Positions 33,149 through 45,452 of a stretch of DNA of 64,000 bases are shown here, piece by piece; position 1 is the stretch's first letter; each line of letters starts with the position of its first letter. The notes below the pieces were generated by a model. That model was not told the origin of the DNA. It saw only the letters and a list, made by a program, of their open reading frames with translations, and ran no database searches. This DNA comes from Porpolomopsis calyptriformis (Eukaryota; Basidiomycota; Agaricomycetes; Agaricales; Hygrophoraceae): assembly GCA_951640195.1 (NCBI GenBank), contig OX621164.1:539098-603097 (forward strand). Reading direction: 5' to 3'. A program made the translations under genes and the position numbers.

Positions 33149-36100
33149 TCAAAACTTCCGCGTCCCGCCGACCAATCCGTCTATCGAATGATGTTCCAAA
33201 TCGTTTCTAGCTTTCAATATGGACGCATGCATCTCCTTCATCGCGTTCCCCAGCTTCACACCAAACCGACTGAGTATATCCCGTTGCCACGAGTCATACT
33301 TGGCGTTCACCCGAGCCTGGACCTGCTCATAGTCAACCACACAGACCCCAAACGACTTTTGCGTGTCCGACGTGTCAAATGTCGACCGTGCCTTTTTGAT
33401 TTCCGTGAGTAGCTGTTGCCAATGTGCGAGAGAGTCGCCGAGCCGATTGAATACATATTCGGCCTCGAGATCCCAGAGTGACTGGAACTGAAGCCATTTC
33501 CCGACGTAATCTTTCAGTTGCTGAACTTTTATCTCGATTAGCGCGAACGGTCGCTCGAGAGTATTGTCCGGAAGTTGGGTCAGCTACAACCACGACCCCT
33601 GGTTCAATTCTGATAAAACGTAGATCGCAAACGAAGGAAAGCATACAAGTGAGGTATACGTGGTTTCTGATACCGAGTTACCCTGCATTTGTAACCCGAT
33701 TTCATACCGAGAGCTCTGAATCCGTCGCAACCGGCAAACCACGCCTGTAGGAGGAAATGTCAGTCATAGTGACTTACATAGATGACAGGTCGGCTCGCCT
33801 AGCCAATCATGCAACTGTCGTATCCAAGTCGACCGAGCATATTCTATTGGTGGATCGAGGAAGATGACTTGGTCTTGTATCCGGACCTCATGTATAATCG
33901 GTTTGAGAGTCATACTGCCCTCCAAGAACTGAAAACTCTCAACCATCACCTCTCACATATCAAAGGGAAGGAGAGCGGTAGTCTCACCTTTTCCTCCTTG
34001 GCACGTTTGTCCCCCCGTCGCTTATTTGTGATGTCCCGAAGCGCCACCGGTTCCCGTCGCGTGTCACCTTCATCCGTCCGGTCAAACTCGGCACACCATA
34101 TCTGCACGATTTGCGAAAGGCGCTGAAGGAGAACACCCTCGATCCGTTTGTCAAGGTCGGCAACCCAGTGCTCGAGGTTGGCGTAGCCTTCCAGGTTAAG
34201 GCGATCGATCTTGAGAAAATAGTAAGAATTGATTTATGGAAGGGCACCGAACTGCTTACCGCGGCTTGTATCTTCCCGATAAGTTCCGAGAATGCCTCTG
34301 TTGTGTAAGAACATGTCGCTAGATCTTCAATAGCCCGGAGGATGTCTTTGTACAAATCAATGACGCTGTTGGTTTTGTCCTAAACGCAAGTATAAAAAAA
34401 TCCGACGCCGCGCTGTGGCCGACATGAAAGACAATCACCTGTAGTACAGAGACGATACTAGCAAACTCTCTGACATATTGGATGTGTCTATTGTCGCGGC
34501 CGTCCGAGCTCGAGACGTATCGGGCGGCGTCATATTGGTTCACAAAGTAGTCCCACCGGATATTCATACCTGTGACACTTTCAACCAGTCGTGATATGCA
34601 ATAGTCGACAGGTCAAATCACCTTTATTGATCATCCGCTGTGATTCGTTTCGGTATTCCGCAACAAGCCATTCAATGCCTTTGTTATGTTCCACTAGATC
34701 CAGAGTTTGGCCATATGTTCGGACGGTTTCCATGAGGCTAACCGCGTGGGGATACACCCTTTTAGCGTCTTTAGCCATGTTCGTGATCGCATGGGGCACC
34801 TGGAAATTCAGCCAAAGTAAATTCCGAACTTCCTTGAACAACGTGATGGTCTGTGGGTCAAAATTCACGGCCAGTTGGAAACCACCCCCTCGCAGCTTCA
34901 CAATCTCAAACAGCCGACCATTGACGCCCATATCTCGACGGTTGATGTCTTGTAGCCATGCGTCATATACAGGCCGCGTATCGAGTTTTTTCCGGAAAGC
35001 GCCACTTTCCGATTGCAGTTTTTGGCCTTCTGCGTACAACTCCCAGCCTTTGCCCAGGACATCTTCCACTCGTTTCATGTATGTTAGTAGCTGCCGTTCT
35101 ATCTGCCGTGCCCAGATAATGGCGCCTGCTATTGGTGGAAGGTCACGCATTTGAGACATATGATATGCTTCCGAGAACCGATATTGAGTTTTGAACTAGG
35201 GTAACATACGAATAAGGAGGCCTTGCATCACGAACAGAGTAAGAACCCACTTTGTCGTGCAAATGCTTGATGTCTTCCTTGACTGAATCAATGAGTTGCG
35301 TTTGGTACTCTTGGATTGCCCCTCGAATCTACTCAAGTTAGGACTCACGAGTTACGTTATCTGGAGGAAACAGACCTTGGGGCGAACGAACAGTGCGTTG
35401 AATTTTGAGAACACTCTGAACATCTCGTTTGCGTTTCTCGCTGTTCCGAGTCGGTCCCGCAGCCGTGCGATGATCTGATTCTCGACTCGCGCGACCCGCT
35501 CATTGTAAGCGTTTTCAGCCGCCACCCATATCTCGGTACCATCTGGCATGGCGGTCATTGTAGCTTCCATCACAACAAACAGCATTTCGCTAAAACTTAC
35601 CAACCGAGACGTCCAGAACGTCGATTCGTTTGACAACTTCGTAAGCCTCCTTCACTTCCTCCTCCATATCCATTCCGCCAACTTCCTTACCCACCCCCCC
35701 CAACCCCTTTGTGGGACCGGTCATGAGGGCAAGCTGTTCATGTTGCTTACGCCAGTCTCTCAGATACCGTGTCCTCTCTTGCAATTTGGCGTGGGCGGGG
35801 ATGACTTTGATGGGGATGAATTTCTCGGAACGCTTCCTGGTGACCTCGCGTGCAACGTTTGTGAATTCTTTGATCAAATCCTCCCAAGTGCGGAAAATGT
35901 TCATGGTCTGGGAGAGTAAGCGGTCAAAGGTATCGTATGGCGTGTACGGGAGTCGATGTGATGTTAGGATGCGAAGGAGTTGATCGTTGAAATCACGAGA
36001 AATGGCTTCCACGAGAGGCAAAGCGCGCCGAATGGGGTACGGGGAAAGCTTTAGCTTACGGTTGATGTGGCCGAAAATTAACACCAGGGATTCTTGGATT

Positions 36101-37353
36101 TTATCTAGATCGGTGGCAGAAAGTAGTTCGTTGAGGGGGAAGTCTTTCATTAGTTGGTTGTACTTGTGCACTGGGTAGACAGACCGTCAAAAGGGGATCA
36201 TATCTGGCCAACGAATTAACACACCAAGGTCTGTGGCATCCTTGAGACCTGTATCTGCAATGAAACTGACCGTCGCGTGAAACCGCCTGGCATCCCGTAG
36301 GCAATCCATGACCATATTAACTTCTTCACTCCGTAGTTGTGCCTCAATTCCTTCTAAAGCCCTTTCTAAACTGAGCCAGAAATTAATCTCCTGAGAGGCT
36401 GTGCCCGACGAGACGTCGCGGGTGAGTTTTGTGACAGCCTGGATAGACTTGATCCACGCGTTGACATTCCCGTGGAGGGAATTGAGGAAGGTGCTGTCAT
36501 TGAGCGTCTTTGCTGGTATGTGGGATAAATTTGGGCGTGTGGCGGAAGCGCGTGCCTGGTGTGGTGAGTACGTACAAGCGAGAAGGGGGGGATGGGTGAG
36601 ATTACCTGTTCAACTGCTCGTTGTATGACGGGGTGGATGATCAGATGGGTTTCTGGAATCTCGACATTCTGTTGTAGGTGGAGTAAGGACAGTTCCAATT
36701 CGGCAAACTTTTTCTTCGTCATGGGAATACCTGTCGACAGAGGTATATATGGATTGAAGAACATGATCGTTCAGACACTGACCCATCTTCGTGTCACCTT
36801 CTTTTCCGCTTCCACGAGCGCCGACAAAGGCATCGAACCACGGTTTTACACCCCAACTCACCAACGCATGTAGACTCTCATATGGAGTCTCATCCCCGGC
36901 GAAAAGGTTAAGGAAGTGGAGCTGGGTGGAGAGGGGAGTGAGCGGATCCAGTGTGGGCCCGCGTTTGATGAGAGCGAGGGTTGTGGCATGTGAAGGTGAA
37001 TAGGTCAAATGAGGGGTGAGCTGGAAGTTGTATATCGGCTGGCCATCCTCTGCGGAATATTCGTCAACGGAAATAGAGGGGGAAAAGTGGGACGGACCTT
37101 CGACTTCTTCCTTTACTTTGACGACGTATATGACCTCGGAACCTTCTGTGGCAAACCGAGAGACGCGTTCGTCAAAGTCGTCGTCAAACAACGATTGGAG
37201 ATCGAGGGGAGAGGCGCCGAAGAGAGGGGGGAGCAAAGCTGAGAGGTATGAGCGAAATGTTGCAGGGTCGAAGGATGAGGTGGGTTCGATGGGATTGTCG
37301 TGGGATGAGGACCCGTTTGTGGTTGGTAACGGGTGTGGATCCTGGGTAGTCAT
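33149..37353 (-). CDS. dhc1: Cytoplasmic dynein heavy chain, tail half (split gene)
   Basis: Thirteen exons: 36783-37353, 36606-36730, 36225-36555, 35601-36170, 35376-35542, 35251-35328, 34622-35195, 34439-34569, 34260-34379, 33988-34209, 33799-33928, 33647-33744 and 33149-33583. Phases agree and give 1183 residues. The protein is the dynein tail (DHC_N1): [24 protein letters not shown]-free helical repeats, [30 protein letters not shown] and [12 protein letters not shown]. It then ends with six residues (LVGGTRKF tail) and TGA. No AAA+ motor follows; the next DNA is the 3' end of MET2 on the other strand. Splitting of this subunit into two genes is known for Ustilago and for Agaricomycetes, so this is read as a functional dhc1, with the motor encoded elsewhere. 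The intron at 33745-33798 starts with GC. The start codon could also be 21 nt upstream. Confidence 0.88.
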
Positions 37354-37630
37354 GATGCGCGCGTTTGAATGCACGATTGGGTATATAAGTTCCTAGATTC
37401 GAGCGGGTTGACTGATGAAAGGGGGTGTAGTTAATGGTCGTGTAAGGTGAGAGTACAAACGGTAGGGTAAAATTGGCCGTATGGCGCGGAAAGGATGAGA
37501 GAAAGGATACGAAAGTGGAGGAAGAACGAGCTTTCAGCCTTGCTCAGAGGTTGCTATACGTTTTGGCTTGAACTGAAGAACGAGCTCCGATTGAATACGC
37601 GTTCGTCCACCTCAGCTGCAGAGCAGCGAA
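37354..37630. promoter_or_regulatory. Bidirectional promoter between dhc1 and MED21
   Basis: A 277-bp gap between divergent start codons. No clear TATA box for either gene. The two genes may share control, but this is only positional inference. Confidence 0.35.
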
Positions 37631-38265
37631 ATGCTGCAGGAACTATCCCATATGGATCGCATCACACAGCTTCAGGATGAAATTCAGCGGGTAAGTGTTT
37701 CGAGTCTATCAGAGACGCGTGTTCAACCGGGTACAGCTCCTTACCATCATGGCAAACACCATAGCCTATCTGACCTCCAGGTCCAACTTTGTTCAAGTCA
37801 GCCCAAACGTGCCCATCACCAAACAGCGTAATCCCGAAAAATTCGATGCCTCAGAGGTGTTTGAAGGTATGCATTCACGCTCTCGCAGAACACTCTTGAC
37901 CGCGGTCGCAGCAAACAAGAACGAGCTCGTGGCCGATCTCGTCGTCAAAGCTAAGCAAATAGAATACCTCATCACATCCTTGCCCGAACCAGAACCCGAA
38001 GAAGAACAGGTGCTCGATTTCTTAAACCTCACGATCACCGCGTTAATCACACTCAGGCCAAACGATTACAAGCATTAGAAGAAGATATGAACGTCGCCAA
38101 TGCAGAATACAACCAAGCTGTCAATCGCGCCAGTAAGTGTTCAGTCTCGCAGTTACCATTAGCCCGATCGAGCTCGCGACAGAAGAGCTGCACAGACAGC
38201 TGTCAGACACTTTGCGTTCAATGCTGAAAGAAGACGCCCCTCTCGTCGAGGAAGCTCCTGACTAG
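37631..38265 (+). CDS. MED21: Mediator subunit 21
   Basis: Small subunit of the Mediator middle module (Srb7), which pairs with MED7 and links activators to Pol II. Five exons, 37631-37690, 37737-37866, 37912-38009, 38057-38132 and 38183-38265, give 148 residues. Family features: DRITQLQDEIQRLLTIM at the start, a central Pro-rich turn (NPEKFDASEVFEAN), then LVVKAKQIEYLITSLP and a heptad-rich coiled coil to the end. The last intron uses the acceptor GCGACAG at 38177-38182-type position; an earlier TTAG would break phase. A second in-frame ATG at 37652 would shorten the protein by seven residues and gives a more typical MED21 start. Confidence 0.85.
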
Positions 38266-38349
38266 TCAATAGTATGTGGCGCAATTTCAGTCGCCGATTC
38301 TCTGAGTTTGAATAAGTCCAATTTCCAATTTCGGTCACTTCACATTCAA

Positions 38350-39983
38350 ATGCTCGTCGCTTTCCACCGTCGACTGTTTCGACTCCGTCCAGCCTTCTTT
38401 CACACTGCTCAAGTCCTCGCGTCTAGGAAGATCTTGCAGAAATTTAACCTTGCAGACATTGGCGAGGGAATAACAGAATGTGAAGTCATTAAATGGTACG
38501 GAGACACGAAAGAATAGTATTCGGTATGCCAACTGGATCACTTTAGGAGCGTGAAACCACAGACAGTCGTGCAGATTTTTGATCCGCTCTGCGAGGTTCA
38601 GAGCGACAAGGCCACCGTCGAGATCACCAGCCCATTTAGCGGCGTCATCCGCGAGCTACTCGTCAAAGAGGGTGCGATTGCAAAGGTTGGCGCCGGGTTG
38701 TGTATGATCGAGGTGGATGATGATACTCAAGGATCTTCCGGATCTGAACCGGAGTTTTCACCACCAGCCCACACAGGAGAGCCAAATCCGGAGGTAACCC
38801 CTCCAGTAGTCGAAAGGCGACCGCATCCTATGGATCCGAACCACCCCAGTTCGACGCAGGACAGGACCGAAGACGTTCTCGCAAAACCCTCCGTTCGGCA
38901 CTTGGCGCGCACAAAGGGCATAGATCTCAAGCACTTGGTTCCTGGCAGCGGAAGTGGCGGACGGGTAGAGAAGACCGACATCGATGCATATCTCGCTCGC
39001 GGCTCTGTCGTGCTAGCCCCTTCAGAGGCGGACATCGTCGTTGATTTGGGAAGGACGAGGTATGGTATGTGGAAAGCCATGACTAAAGTAAGTATGCCTT
39101 CTGACACCTACCACCACGCCCTCATGACCTTTACGTAGAGCCTCGAGATTCCACATTTCGGGCAAGTCACCCAATTGGCTATCCCACCGCAGCCACTTAT
39201 TCATTCTCTCCTAGGTACTCAACCACCCTGGACTTGACAGCCATTCACAACCTCCTCCCAATTCTGAACGCTCACATCCCCACACGCTTCCTCCCTCCAC
39301 CTTCATCCCCTCAGCCACCACCCGCAGTCTCGCCCAGTGCGGTCTATCCAGTTCCCGAGCCACCCCCCATTCCTCCATCCGCCCACCTCACACGCCTAAC
39401 CTATCTCCCCATCTTACTAAAAACCCTTTCCAAAGCGATGACCGAGTGGCCCCTCTTCCGTTCTTCCATCACCCCTCCCCCACCGGAGCCATCCCAAGGC
39501 GAGCCGAAGCCAACGCTCACGATCCGTCCCCACGCCGACATCAGCATCGCGCTCTCCACGCCTACCGGGCTCTACACACCCACCCTCCAACACGCCGACA
39601 CCCTCTCCATCCACGCGCTCGCCTCGCGCCTGAAGCACCTCGCCCACCTCGGGCGGCAGACCCCTTGCCAACTCACCCCCGCGGAGATGCCCCGGCGCGG
39701 CGGGACGGTCTCAGTCTCGAACGTGGGCGCGATCGGAGCGGGCGAGTTTGCCGCTCCGGTGTTGGTTCCCGGAGGCGGGGTCGCCATCGTCGCCGTCGGC
39801 CGGGCGAGGTGGGTGTGGGATGTGGATAGAGATGATGATGGTAAGGGCGAGCGGCGGCTGAAGGTGGGCGTGAGTTGGAGTGCTGACCATCGGGTCGTGG
39901 AGGGCGCCGAGTTGGCTGCGTTTGTTGAGTGTTGGAGAGGTTATGTGGAGGTGCCTGAACGCTTGGTCGCGGAGGGGATTTAA
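38350..39983 (+). CDS. Branched-chain 2-oxoacid dehydrogenase E2 (dihydrolipoyl transacylase)
   Basis: Core acyltransferase of the mitochondrial branched-chain ketoacid dehydrogenase complex. Four exons, 38350-38495, 38547-39087, 39139-39161 and 39215-39983, give 492 residues. A basic, Arg-rich presequence ([17 protein letters not shown]) is followed by the lipoyl domain with lipoyl-lysine K70 in QSDKATVEI, a peripheral subunit-binding domain ([19 protein letters not shown]), and the catalytic domain from about 235 on ([13 protein letters not shown]). The third intron (39162-39214) starts with GCAAGT, a GC-AG intron. The active-site motif reads DHRVVEGA, so the usual Asp of HRxxDG is Glu. It is convergent with PSD1, with 139 bp between the stops. 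Confidence 0.87.
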
Positions 39984-40122
39984 TGCAAATCAGAATCATT
40001 GCATGACAAACTCGCTTTTTCGTTAATGAAATTCTACCAACGTTCAGTGAATATACTCAAATATCTCCTGGGCTGTCATGAAAAAGTGTGGGGAGCCACA
40101 TATCCAGAAAAAAAAACCCCGA

Positions 40123-42170
40123 CTACTCCATCTTGTCCTTCTTTGAGGGTATATCGCCTAGCCGTTGGCCAACCTTGACCTTCTCCCCTGCCTGTACCGC
40201 GAACTCAAAATCAGCGGGAGCCTCAAAAACGAGCACAATGGTGCTCCCCAAACAAAATCCACCCATCTCCTGCGCAGGGGATAGCGGTTGGCCGTTCAAA
40301 ATCGGCGACGCGGCTGAGTACACAGCCTCCGAGTAGGTTCCAGGCGGTGGCGGACGTCCTCGGACGTTCGTGCGAAGTGCCTTGAGTAGAGAGATGAGTT
40401 GACGGACACCGACGAAAAGGATGTGGACTCACCTGGTCAAAATTGATTTTGATGCTGCCCACGTTGGTGGCACCGACGGGAACCATCCCAAAGAAGCCGT
40501 ATTTCCAACGGCCAAGTAACGCCACCCGCTCGTTGAGCACGAACAGGTTTTCGAGACGTTTTGCCATGTATGGCGATACCGAGAACAGCTCGCCTGTGCA
40601 TATCCCCCCCCTTTAGTCATTCCCCTAAACGAGAAAAAAAAACAAGTACCCACCGACGAAATGTCGTCTTTTCTCAACGACCCAGGCAGTAGGACTATGG
40701 AATCGATGGTAGTCTCCAGGTGCTAGGTATATCACCGCGAAGAACAACGCGTTCCCTGCTTTCACCGTCCTCCCCCAAGCTTTCGTTCTCTCTCGCACAC
40801 CCATCTCCAACGCGACGGAGGTGTCATGCACGAGCGTCTTTTGCAAGTCCCGCTCGGGCTCCACGACAGACGCATCCACCCGCTCGCCGTGCTTCGTCGG
40901 CGGGAGGTGTCTGTCCTCGACCGGCAGTCCAGACTCACTGGAGGGAGTCATGGTGCCTGGGGTAGGCGACGGAGTGACGCCGATGAGCTGGTCTAGGGTA
41001 TACTCTATTCCGTTCACGTTGGCGAATTCGCGGTCGTCGACGATCGCCATGTCCGGCCTGGAAGGCGGCTCGACAGCGGTGGAGGAGGAGGAGGAAGAAG
41101 AGGAAGGTATGCCTGGTACGTCCCGGTCGACGCCGAGGAGAGCGTCGAGAGAATACGTCATCCCCTTGACTTGTTCCACCCGCAGTCCTTTGATCCGGCC
41201 AAAGTGGAGCATTTTCCCGTCTGCTGGGCTGACCTAGCAACCTGTTAGTCAAATTTGCCTTTTTTAGAGAAAGAGAGAAAAAAAAAAGGCTACCAATATA
41301 GCGTTATCTACAGGTCGAGCACCGTCTTTTAGTTTCCGGTAGAAAAACTCGCCGAGGCTGGCATACTGCTTCAGGTCGTCCGGTTCGATCTCTTCTAGGT
41401 TACACCCAAAAACTAAGGCATAGATCCGTATGCTATATGGGCGGAGCCAAATGGGCAGTTCAAGCGAGTTAACGTAGCCCCAAAGGCGGGACATGTTGCG
41501 AAGAGGGAGTGCGCCCAAAACATGAACCTGGTAGTACATTCCACGGGTTAAATCATGGCACTCGGATAAAGCGGAAATAGGAGGGACGGAAAATCGCATA
41601 TCTTCTCCGAGGATGGTGTGTGATGGTTTGGGAGAGGGTGGAGAGACGTACCTGCCATGGTCCCCTTAGTTTAATGACCTCTCTGCCATCCTTGTCTACC
41701 TGTACCTCTCTCTGTGATTTGGTTGACTTTCTGCGGAATTGGATGGCGACGAGAAGGAGTGCGCCGACTGCTATTGGGATTGGATACCATTTGGTGGGCG
41801 TCCCTTTCCACGCCTCGATGAGTTTTCCTGGTCGTGTGCGATGAGCTAATGAAGGATGTCTGCGGGCGAGACTGACTGTATAGTGGGAGGCTGGGACTCG
41901 GGTCATCGCCCGGTGAATTGGACGCTTTGGTGGCATACGCTGACCGAAACCCGCTGTATTTGACTGAGCGGAAAAGGGCTGATGTGCGAGCGGTACTGTG
42001 TACCCAACATCGAGTGAAAACAGACGTGGCAGACGCGGACGCGTTCAGAATGCGTGTGGCAGCATGCACTGGGTGGCTGCGCTTGATAAGAGTGTTTCTG
42101 GAGAGAAAGAGGTGAGTGAGGTGGACGGAGAGATTTGATTTAGCACGGACAGTGATCGTGTTACTTTCAT
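40123..42170 (-). CDS. PSD1: Mitochondrial phosphatidylserine decarboxylase
   Basis: Converts phosphatidylserine to phosphatidylethanolamine at the inner mitochondrial membrane. Seven exons: 42151-42170, 41877-42097, 41652-41827, 41294-41527, 40654-41233, 40433-40593 and 40123-40380, giving 549 residues. The N terminus is a basic, Ser/Thr-rich presequence ([17 protein letters not shown]). A single membrane segment follows ([17 protein letters not shown]). The LGST motif at 508-511 is the self-cleavage site that makes the pyruvoyl group on S510. A conserved piece, [13 protein letters not shown], appears a second time as [13 protein letters not shown] about 50 residues later, separated by a Ser run, so the protein carries an internal duplication. 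Exons 1 and 2 are the least certain; the ATG was chosen because it alone gives an in-frame presequence through a normal 53-nt intron. Confidence 0.86.
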
Positions 42171-42271
42171 GGTAAGAGCGTCTTTACGGTGCTGCGCAAA
42201 AACGGGTTCGACTTGAATTTGAATGAATTTGAATACAATTAATGAATGCTACGCTAAAGTACTTTACTACA

Positions 42272-43359
42272 TCATGCGTACTGCACCCAGAGGTCGTCAA
42301 TCGTAGTACACAGCAAAAAGGAATCTTACTTACTCGTGTAAATGTCCCCATCGTCATGAACGTCTCTTTCCTCTTCAGACTAGTATCACTCGTGTACATC
42401 GCCTTGACAGCCTCACTCATCCCAGCCTTCCTCTTCGCCTCCTCCATCGCTAAGCTGCTCATCAGTGCCCGACTCGCTCCAACCACACTTGGGTTTGTGC
42501 TTGGCAGAATCGACTTCTTTTTAGATGGAGGCTCAGCATCATCGCCACCGGCCCCTCCTTTCCGCTTTTTCGACTTTTTCGGTGGCTCGAGAAGACGTCG
42601 GCGGTCCATCGCGGCCCGTAACCGTGCTTCCTCGTCGGGAGACGGGTTCAGGACAATCAGATCCTCAACACTATCAAACTTGGTAGAGCATTGCGGACAG
42701 ACGTCGAATTGTTTGCCAGTGCCCGTATCTGCCTCTTCTTTATCCTCCTTTGGGGGCGGTGTCGACGAAGCACCCGAGACAGTTTTGAGCCCCGCTTGGG
42801 AAAAGACACATCCACAGGAAGAAATGTACACAAACGGATGAGCACCATTCATTTCCTTCAGTGTAAATGGGCAGACGAATTGCGGGCGATCTACAGACGG
42901 GTCTGTCGGCGGAGGGCCAGAGTTGGCGGTCAGCCGAAGGGTTACAACATCCTAAACATCCGTCGTGAATGGAAGATAGCAAAAGGCTACTAACACTACC
43001 GACCTTTAGTGAGCGAATGTGGCCGCAGATTTTCTCGCCATCTCCATAAGCCGATCGGTTGAGCAAATACTCCAGTATGGAATCCTTGTTATACAACTTC
43101 CCAAGCGCGCAAGAAACTATCGGCTCTTGCAAAATCCGCTGGAATTCGTCAGTATTGCACGCCAGTTCAACAAGGATGAGGGACCGACCTTGGAGAGTGC
43201 GCAGAAGAACCATTTGGCGCGGGTCTGGTTCGCCCTGTCCGCTTGCTCAGCCTGCATGATAGTTAACACCTTTGATTAAATCGGTGAGAAGGTGCACACC
43301 TTGGGCTTGTTTCGCACCAAATCCCGGCGGTCTGGAATGCTTCCTCCATCGTTACCCAT
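42272..43359 (-). CDS. RTF2: Replication termination factor 2 family protein
   Basis: RTF2 proteins act at stalled or terminating replication forks and have a degenerate RING-like domain. Five exons, 43300-43359, 43189-43251, 43004-43138, 42334-42951 and 42272-42280, give 294 residues. The N terminus MGNDGGSIPDRRDLV is typical. Next come WFFCALSK, EPIVSCALGKLYNKDSILEYLL, and the zinc-type FVCPFTLKEMNG with CGCVFS and CPQC. A Lys-rich stretch (PPKKSKKRKGG) is a likely nuclear signal. The protein ends FMTMGTFTRYA; the last exon is only 9 nt, chosen because it gives the conserved end TFTRY. The same-strand PSD1 gene begins 101 bp downstream. Confidence 0.87.
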
Positions 43360-43647
43360 CGTGTGCGGTGAGATGGCGGATATTTAATGTTTAAACTCCG
43401 ATAAAGATAAGCCCAATCTCCGATTGAAATTCCAGGCTCATCTCAGTTCTTAAATTAGCCAATTTGGGGCAGCTTCACAGACTGTATATCCTTTGCAAGG
43501 TGGAAGATACAACCACTTCTACTGTCTAGGATATCACTAGACATTGTGGCTACTCAAGAACACTAGTGATCCAGAGCCTTCTTAGAATACTGGCACCAAA
43601 TAGAATCTATTCTACCCCTTTTTCTCTCCTTACCAAGCTCCTGTAAT
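43360..43647. other. RTF2 upstream region
   Basis: The sequence shifts from mixed to AT-rich at about 43430. It should hold the RTF2 promoter; no TATA box or other signal is obvious. Confidence 0.35.
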
Positions 43648-44106
43648 TGTTACAGCATTCTGCAATCCACTATGCTGTCTTATTAGAAGAAACACAACTT
43701 ATAATTGTCAGAGATATATTTTCTCTTTTCCTTTGTTCATCTATTCTTGTTTACATCAATAACTACTTAGCCACCCAAGCTCTGCTTAGTAATAGGAGGT
43801 GACCAAGCCATATCTATATTTAGCCTACCATCACTTTCCTTAATATTCCATGTGACTCATCCATAGTCACTATGACTTATTTGTATTCAGACTCATATGT
43901 AGTCACTATGACTTATCTGTAGCTATGACTCATATGTAGTTGCTATGACTCACATGTAGTTAGTATATAAAGCCAGCAGTAGATAGACTTAGGATAAGTG
44001 TGTTTCTTTCATTAACACCCTAATCAGTAGTCTGCTAACTCTTTAAAACCCTGTGCTTAGAGCCTGAAGTAAAACCCTTTGATCAATCCAAGACTGCTAT
44101 CTAACA
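43648..44106 (+). repeat. E0 5' LTR
   Basis: TGTTA at the start and TAACA at the end, as in E1 and E2. The U3 part contains several copies of a 20-bp unit like ACTATGACTCATATGTAGT (about 43850-43960), followed by TATATAA at 43964-43970 and a predicted RNA start near 43996. No second copy lies in the window, so the borders rest on signals alone. Confidence 0.6.
43964..43970 (+). promoter_or_regulatory. TATA box of E0
   Basis: TATATAA about 32 nt before the predicted RNA start at 43996. Confidence 0.55.
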
Positions 44107-44118
44107 AGAAATAGACTT
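44107..44118 (+). other. E0 primer-binding site, self-priming type
   Basis: AGAAATAGACTT directly after the LTR is complementary to 43996-44007 (AAGTGTGTTTCT) at 10 of 12 positions. That segment lies at the predicted 5' end of the RNA. Confidence 0.45.
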
Positions 44119-44286
44119 CCTTCTTGCTCACTCCATACTATACAACCCCTACTCTGTCTGGCTAGCACTGAAGGCCTCTACCCACAAGACCACTTTCACC
44201 ACCCAGATATTAATATTAATTAGGCTTGCTCTCTCCCCTTGTATTCCTATCAAGCCCCTCAACATACAACTGCCATTGTTCCACTA

Positions 44287-45084
44287 ATGGTTTTGACTTG
44301 TTCATTATCTACTATCCCTTATCCTGCTGCCTCTCCCTCTCAAGAAGGCTCTCTCCCTCCTACCCTAGCTCCCTTCCATGATGAGATAGTTGACCCCACC
44401 TATGAAGAAGAACAAGAACAAGAACAAGAACAAGTAGGTGCCTCTCACTCAAAAGGGGAAGGTCAAGCTGAGGATAACAATAAGGATGAAGAAGAAGATC
44501 CACATGTAGCCTTTGAGACTATGAAACAGGATTATCATCAATTGCTGCAGGTCCAACAAGACCAAGCACAAGTAAGCCAAAGGATAGAACAACAACTCCA
44601 AGTACTAATGGCTAACCTCATAGGCCCCCAACCTCCTACCCCTCTTGGGCCATTCCCCCAACCCTTCCAAGCACCCCCAGTATTCCCCAAACCTATCCCT
44701 GCCCCTGCCTCCACCACGATTAAAATGAACCCTCCTGATAAATTCTCTAGTAACCCCACTAAGCTCCACAACTTCTTGTGTCAAGTAAAGCTAAATCATT
44801 TGGGACAACTAGGAATCTCAGAGGCTGACAAGATTGTCTATGCCTTATTATACATAATCAGAGGAAATGCAGAATCATAGGCTAAGCATCAACTAGATGC
44901 TTATATAACATTGAACTAGGCTAGCACTAATTGGACTATCTTTGAACAAGCCCTCATCCAAGACTTTGGAGACCTAGACCCCAAGTTAACTGCCTAGTTG
45001 AAGATCAAGGATGTCAAGCAGTTCAACAAGAGTGCAGAGGAGTACAACATTAATTTTGATTAATAGGCCTATAATACTGGATAC
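44287..45084 (+). pseudogene. E0 gag, part 1
   Basis: Acidic, Glu-rich N terminus (EEEQEQEQEQ), a Pro-rich middle, then the conserved gag core (NPPDKFSSNPTKLHNFL, IVYALLYIIRGNAES). Stops follow at the codons after NAES, ITLN, KLTA and NFD, all TAG or TAA. Interrupted by E1 at 45085. Confidence 0.7.
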
Positions 45085-45452
45085 TGTTATGATTCGGTAG
45101 TTGAAGGTTTTACTTCTTGCATTGGAGGGGCTGATAAGGAATAGGAATTCAACTAAAGAGTGGGGAGCTAACTAGGAATCGAACTTAATCTACCAACTAG
45201 AGGTCAGGCTTTATATACTAACTACCTGAGTTACTATGAGTCAGTCATAAGGATGATTACAAAGTGGAATTTGGAATGTGACTAGTGAAGAGTTATGAAA
45301 AGAATAAAGGAAATGGAATGTGACTTGTGAAGAGTCAGAACAAAGGTACATGTGATCAGTCTCTATATATAAAACAGTAAAACGGAAGGATAATTGGATA
45401 AGAGACTAATCAAGTATAACTAAAGAAAAAGGAAAAAAGTACATCCGTAACA
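45085..45452 (-). repeat. E1 3' LTR
   Basis: 368 bp, TGTTA to TAACA. It differs from the other LTR at many sites, mostly C/T or G/A. Confidence 0.85.

Noticed and set aside
33745..33777. 33-nt GT-AG intron in dhc1
   Set aside because: Too short for these genes, and it would add residues inside DWLGVVC; a 54-nt GC-AG intron fits the family better.
41553..41936. PSD1 start at the MPPKRPI ORF
   Set aside because: It reads through a 49-nt intron in the wrong frame; the spliced frame gives a mitochondrial presequence.
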